From: Deltaproteobacteria bacterium
Lineage (GTDB): Bacteria > JAEEML01
Assembly: GCA_016283195.1 (NCBI GenBank)
Contig: JAEEML010000045.1
Coordinates: 1 to 28,228 of the forward strand
Reading direction: 5' to 3'
Length of the DNA: 28,228 nucleotides
The notes beneath the pieces were generated by a model. The model saw nothing but the letters and a program-made list of their open reading frames with translations. It was not told the origin of the DNA and searched no databases. The translations under genes were made by a program, and so were the position numbers. This document shows positions 24,651 to 28,228 of this stretch, piece after piece. Position 1 is the stretch's first letter; every line of letters starts with the position of its first letter.

Positions 24651-25139
24651 TTATAGCCTATGAGCCAGCGCCACGGCAATGGCCAGAGCATCGGAAGCAT
24701 CTTTGGTTTTGATAGGCGGCAGGCCCAGCAAAATAGAAATCATTTCGCTCACCTGCTCTTTGCTGGCGTTACCGTTGCCCACAGCCGCTTTTTTTACCGC
24801 TGTGGGCGCAATTTCGCTGATTTGCACCCCGGCTTGTTCCATAGCCAGCATAATGACGCCGCGCACATGGCCCAAAACCAGGGCGCTGTGAGTATTTTCG
24901 GCATGAAAAATGGCTTCTACAGCTCCGGTCTCCGGCTGAAAGCGCTCAATAACAGCGCCGATTTTGGTATAAAGATTGGCCAGGCGGGCGGGGAGAGGAG
25001 TCTTTGTGCTCATGTTGATGACTCCATAGCCCAGGCACTTTATCTGGCTGCGCGGCGCGAGTTGCACTACGCCCCAGCCGCAGTGAATAGAACCGGGATC
25101 AATACCGAGTAATATGGGATAAGAGGGGAGGCTAGCCAC
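24651..25139 (-). CDS. ruvC: crossover junction endodeoxyribonuclease RuvC
   Basis: Holliday junction resolvase acting with RuvAB in recombination repair. 162 aa, normal length. The four catalytic acids are visible: D14 in LGIDPGS, E75 in VEAIFHAENTHSAL, and D147 and D150 in TKDASDALAIA. The start is a GTG five bases after the yebC stop; there is no ATG in frame before the first catalytic Asp, so GTG is the best choice, with translation probably coupled to yebC. The yebC-ruvC order is widespread, but ruvA and ruvB do not follow here. Confidence 0.96.
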   Translation of the reverse strand: MASLPSYPILLGIDPGSIHCGWGVVQLAPRSQIKCLGYGVINMSTKTPLPARLANLYTKIGAVIERFQPETGAVEAIFHAENTHSALVLGHVRGVIMLAMEQAGVQISEIAPTAVKKAAVGNGNASKEQVSEMISILLGLPPIKTKDASDALAIAVALAHRL

Positions 25140-25144
25140 GGCTA

Positions 25145-25897
25145 TCAGGCGTTTTGCAGCCTTTCGAGCTCTTCTTCGTCGATGTCAAAGTTGGCATAGA
25201 CATTACTGACATCGTCACATTCTTCCAGCTTATCGATGAGCTTTAAGTTGTTGGCTGCATCTTTGCCGGTGACTTTAACGGTGTTGTCGGGCACGCGGGT
25301 GACTTCGGCCGAGATGTATTCCATCTTTTTGGCATCAAAGCCTTCTTTGACATCCACAAAGCTGGCGACATCGGTGGTGACGGTGATTTGATCGTCTTCC
25401 TGGGCCACATCATCGGCGCCGAGGTCGAGAGCGATTTCCATCAGCTCATCTTCGCTGTATTTGGCGGCATCAAAGATGATTTGCCCGCATTGTTTAAACA
25501 TATAGGCCACGCAGCCGGAGGCGCCCAAATTGCCGTTGGATTTGGAGAAAATCTGGCGCACATCGGAAGTGGTGCGGTTTTTGTTATCGGAAGTGGCTTC
25601 CACAAAAATAGCCACGCCGCCGGGGCCGTAACCTTCAAAGGTCATTTCTTCGATGGTTTCGCCCTCGAGTTCGCCGGTGCCTTTTTTGATGGCGCGGTCG
25701 ATATTGTCGTTGGGCATGTTTTGCGCTTTAGCTGTGGCAATAGCGGTACGCAGGCGGGCATTGGAAGTGGGATCACCGCCACCAGAGCGGGCAGCGATGG
25801 TGATCTCGCGGATTAATTTGGTAAAGATTTTGCCGCGTTTGGCATCTGCGGCGCCTTTTCTGGCTTTAATGGTGCTCCATTTGTTATGACCTGACAT
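25145..25897 (-). CDS. yebC: YebC/PmpR-family protein
   Basis: 250 aa, the usual length. The N-terminus MSGHNKWSTIKARKGAADAK is the family signature, and later stretches GPGGVAIFVEATSDNKNRT and GNLGASGCVAYMF also match. Members were described as DNA-binding regulators, and more recently some as ribosome-associated factors that relieve proline stalling; which applies here cannot be read from sequence. AGGAG lies before the ATG. First gene of a yebC-ruvC unit. Confidence 0.96.
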   Translation of the reverse strand: MSGHNKWSTIKARKGAADAKRGKIFTKLIREITIAARSGGGDPTSNARLRTAIATAKAQNMPNDNIDRAIKKGTGELEGETIEEMTFEGYGPGGVAIFVEATSDNKNRTTSDVRQIFSKSNGNLGASGCVAYMFKQCGQIIFDAAKYSEDELMEIALDLGADDVAQEDDQITVTTDVASFVDVKEGFDAKKMEYISAEVTRVPDNTVKVTGKDAANNLKLIDKLEECDDVSNVYANFDIDEEELERLQNA

Positions 25898-25949
25898 TTA
25901 AGGTACTCCTTTAGTTTTAAAGCTTGAACCCTACCAAAGAGGGCAGGGT

Positions 25950-25978
25950 TGCATAGCATGGTTTAAGAATTAATTCAA
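25950..25978 (-). promoter_or_regulatory. candidate promoter for yebC-ruvC
   Basis: Minus strand TTGAAT (25973-25978), 17-bp spacer, TATGCA (25950-25955) preceded by TGC (extended -10). The -35 overlaps the last codons of the upstream gene. A hairpin with AACCCT/AGGGTT arms (25927-25950) falls in the leader. Confidence 0.4.
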
Positions 25979-27490
25979 GCGTTTCTTAGGGAAGAAAATG
26001 AGGAAAAAGGCAAAGAGCAGGAGAAAAGCGGTGTCGGCATGAGAAGTGGCATTGCAACCGCTTTTAACTTCTTTGGTGGTACTCTCTGCCGGTTCGCCTT
26101 TTGGTTTATAAACAGCGATATAGCCCTTTTTCTCTTTGATAATTTCGCCGCCACCCCAAGTGACTGTTAAAGTAACGGTATAGTCTCCGGGGGCGATGTA
26201 TTCGTGAGTGGGGTTTTCTTCGCTGGAAATGGCCCCGGTGTCACCGAATTTCCACTTGTAACCGGTTATTTCTCCGCCCTTGGTGGTATTGGTAAAGGCG
26301 ACTTTCAGCGGGGCATAACCGGCAGTCGGTGTGGCAGTGAAGTCCACGACCGGTTCAGTCGGCTTAATAATTTTGGCAGTGACATTTATTGCCGTGCTGT
26401 GGCCCATCTCACTATTAACAATAATCTGGTTGTTTAATTTGCCATCGCTGGCAGCGTCATTATTAATAGAGATAGTAACCACTTGTTCTTCGCCGACATT
26501 CAAAGTGCCGTCAAGCGGATTCATAAGCACCGGAGATTTGGTTTGCGCACTCCAGCGAACAGCCCGGCCGCCGCAATTGCGCACAGTGATGGTTTTGCTG
26601 GCAGAAGCGCCGTAAATGGATACATCGCCGAGATTTATTGCTTCCTCGGAAATGCAGGGATAACCGGGCAAGTCCGCTTTATTAAAATCAAAATAAAGCA
26701 CATTGTGCCCGATTTCCAGCGGTGAACCGCTAGCCAAATTAACGGTGTCGGCCAGGACCTTCATGTAGCCCTTCATACCCCACTTCTCGCCGAGAATATT
26801 GCGAATAATGAAGAGCAGGCGGCCCTTGTCATCGGTTTCCCAGCCAACCAGCGTGACGGTGTAAACGCCGATAGAGGCCTCCTCGGCTTCCGGTTCATAG
26901 AGGCCGCTGGTATAATTTCCCATGCTGTTAAAGAAAGTCATGGTAATAGCCAGTGGGCCATGTTCGAGAAGAGCTTTTTTGAGAGTCTCCTTTGTGTGGG
27001 AACCCTGTAAATCGCAATTAGCGGCTTTAAGCTGCCGCTGAGCAATTTGGGCACAGTTATTGGTTGAACACTCCGGAGCTATGTTGTTAGCCGGAGTAGG
27101 TGCCAGAGATACACACTGTTCATCGGTGAGCCCGGTTGTTATGCGGCTGCAAATATTTTTAAAAAGCTGGCCGGCTATTGGTGAATCATTGCATTTTTCG
27201 CCGGCGTAGTAGCCACATTGATAAGTATATTGCTCGCTGAGATTGATATGATAGCCGGGCTCATTCAGTTGCGCGGCCATAGCTCCCTCGATAGCGGCAT
27301 TTACTCCATGCTCCCAACACCTTGTTTCTTCCAGGGCACTGAGAGAAGCCACATGATTTTCAAAGGGAGGCAAAAAGTTTTTACCGCCGACATTTGTCCA
27401 GCTGAAGGCTGCGTCAGACACGGTGGCACTACCGGCTGCCGGCAAATATGCACTAAGCAAAGAGCTGATAAGCAAGATGTGGAAAGTCAT
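25970..27490 (-). CDS. papain-fold (C1A-like) protein with PKD domain and C-terminal anchor; probably inactive
   Basis: 506 aa with an N-terminal signal peptide (cleavage near residue 21). Residues about 40-270 follow the C1A cysteine-peptidase plan: TRCWEHGVNAAIEG in place of GSCWAFSA, then LSEQYTYQC, then IIRNILGEKWGMKGY in place of VKNSWGxxWGExGY. The nucleophile Cys and the Asn are kept. However, the catalytic His position reads Tyr (GVYTVTLVGW), and the oxyanion Gln six residues before the Cys is Ala. A pseudopeptidase is therefore likely. Next come an Ig-like/ASH-type region (GDVSIYGASASKTITVRNCG), a PKD domain (VDFTATPTAGYAPLKVAF, then YKWKFGD) and a tail SGCNATSH, a hydrophobic stretch, PKKRLN, resembling MYXO-CTERM-type sorting signals. 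The start is supported by AGGAGG. It follows the barrel gene by 23 bp and is probably cotranscribed with it. Confidence 0.8.
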   Translation of the reverse strand: MTFHILLISSLLSAYLPAAGSATVSDAAFSWTNVGGKNFLPPFENHVASLSALEETRCWEHGVNAAIEGAMAAQLNEPGYHINLSEQYTYQCGYYAGEKCNDSPIAGQLFKNICSRITTGLTDEQCVSLAPTPANNIAPECSTNNCAQIAQRQLKAANCDLQGSHTKETLKKALLEHGPLAITMTFFNSMGNYTSGLYEPEAEEASIGVYTVTLVGWETDDKGRLLFIIRNILGEKWGMKGYMKVLADTVNLASGSPLEIGHNVLYFDFNKADLPGYPCISEEAINLGDVSIYGASASKTITVRNCGGRAVRWSAQTKSPVLMNPLDGTLNVGEEQVVTISINNDAASDGKLNNQIIVNSEMGHSTAINVTAKIIKPTEPVVDFTATPTAGYAPLKVAFTNTTKGGEITGYKWKFGDTGAISSEENPTHEYIAPGDYTVTLTVTWGGGEIIKEKKGYIAVYKPKGEPAESTTKEVKSGCNATSHADTAFLLLFAFFLIFFPKKRLN

Positions 27491-27513
27491 GTGCGCCTCC
27501 TACAAAAAAATAA

Positions 27514-28134
27514 TTATTTGCCACCGCCGATATTACCAAAGCGGAAAGAGATACCGACGTGCAAACCATGGTAACCTAAATCAAAGCGCATAGCGGCAGC
27601 TTTGCTGAAGTTCCAATAGGCACCGATCGAAGTTTCCCAATCGAAGTCCGCAGCGCTGTGACCGTTATAGCTACGTGCGGCCCAGAATCTTACACCAAAG
27701 AGGGTGCGGATATAGACGGTCCAAGCTTTGGTGAGGTAGAGCGAATAGCGCACGCCGCCCATAATACTTTGATAATAGGCGGTGGAATAGCCATAATCGC
27801 CATACCAAAGACCGAGAGTTGTACCAACTTCAATTTCAAAAGAATCGTTAAGAGCCGGAGCAAAGCCGTTGGGTACGATGGGAATATCGAGCCAGAGTGA
27901 AGGACCGACATACCACCAGTTGGCGCCCACGGTGACATCGAGAGTGAGCGGGCGGCCATGCTTTGTGCCTTTGGGCTCTTTTAAAGTCAGCTTGCTGCTT
28001 TTGCCTGAAGACTCGGAACTGCCGGAAGAAGAGGAGCTGGCAGAAGATTCCTCTTTGGTTTCTTCATCGGCATAAGCAGCGGGAGCAGCGAGTAACATAG
28101 CGGCTATTAAGGCCCATAACATTGATTTTTTCAT
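27514..28134 (-). CDS. small outer-membrane beta-barrel type protein
   Basis: 206 aa. Signal peptide MKKSMLWALIAAMLLAAPAAYA, then a Ser/Glu-rich low-complexity linker (about 23-50). The rest is made of alternating aromatic-rich strands (VGANWWYVGPSLWLDIPI, GTTLGLWYGDYG, YIRTLFGVRFWA, MRFDLGYHGLHVGISFRF) typical of small outer-membrane barrels. The Ser-rich tether could place the barrel beneath a flexible N-terminal tail. No specific family is recognised. AGGAGG lies five to six bases before the ATG. First gene of a unit with the papain-fold gene 23 bp downstream. Confidence 0.75.
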   Translation of the reverse strand: MKKSMLWALIAAMLLAAPAAYADEETKEESSASSSSSGSSESSGKSSKLTLKEPKGTKHGRPLTLDVTVGANWWYVGPSLWLDIPIVPNGFAPALNDSFEIEVGTTLGLWYGDYGYSTAYYQSIMGGVRYSLYLTKAWTVYIRTLFGVRFWAARSYNGHSAADFDWETSIGAYWNFSKAAAMRFDLGYHGLHVGISFRFGNIGGGK

Positions 28135-28149
28135 AAAATCCTCCTAATT

Positions 28150-28165
28150 GTACCGAATGCGGTAC
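28150..28165. promoter_or_regulatory. palindrome in the leader of the barrel gene
   Basis: GTACCG AATG CGGTAC, perfect 6-bp arms, between the promoter and the ribosome site. It could be an operator or a leader hairpin controlling translation. Confidence 0.45.
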
Positions 28166-28180
28166 GAGTTTACGCCACAC

Positions 28181-28209
28181 CTTATAAACGAATTTTTCTA
28201 TGGCCTCAA
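28181..28209 (-). promoter_or_regulatory. candidate promoter for the barrel gene
   Basis: Minus strand TTGAGG (28204-28209), 17-bp spacer, TATAAG (28181-28186), about 47 bases before the start codon at 28134. The predicted transcript would begin about 10 bases ahead of the palindrome. Confidence 0.5.
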
Positions 28210-28228
28210 TGAAAAAATTAGTTTTAAA

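Overview
The window reads as a chromosomal segment of a Gram-negative (diderm) bacterium. Several lipobox signal peptides, a predicted outer-membrane barrel protein, Cys-rich secreted proteins and a Gly-Cys plus hydrophobic plus basic C-terminal tail together recall Myxococcota or other Deltaproteobacteria-like lineages. A protein with two FISUMP domains and two paralogous AAA-ATPase/PD-(D/E)XK genes are more typical of gut or sediment anaerobes. No rRNA, tRNA or CRISPR array was seen, so the lineage stays an inference.

Left block (1-9068, all + strand): the 3' part of a Fic protein, gyrA with an acidic tail, a TPR-type lipoprotein, a lipoprotein with a candidate L,D-transpeptidase-like Cys site and a PPC-like domain, clpX, and an xdhC-mocA pair for molybdenum-enzyme maturation that starts 11 bp after clpX. 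A zinc-ribbon protein (9070-9579, minus) converges on mocA.

Accessory block (9580-22293): first a decayed stretch (9900-10914) with what looks like the N-terminal part of a Cas6/RAMP gene and a frame-split AT-rich hypothetical. Two directly repeated AAA-ATPase/PD-(D/E)XK genes (11202-12752 and 20597-22144) then bracket about 7.7 kb of minus-strand cargo. That cargo is a three-gene operon (secreted 1113-aa ankyrin-repeat protein, two-TM protein, 780-aa lipoprotein; the last two tentatively share a DUF4230-like module), followed by a macro-domain gene with its own promoter. This bracketed island is the best candidate for an undescribed system, probably acting in the cell envelope.

Right block (22294-28228, all minus): a two-FISUMP surface protein preceded by a seven-copy GAACT microsatellite, a Cys-rich protein frame without a recognisable start, yebC-ruvC, a papain-fold protein that appears to have lost its catalytic His and oxyanion Gln, and a small beta-barrel type protein. 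The housekeeping genes (gyrA, clpX, ruvC, yebC) are unremarkable and look intact. Calls rest on reading motifs by eye; no database search was possible.
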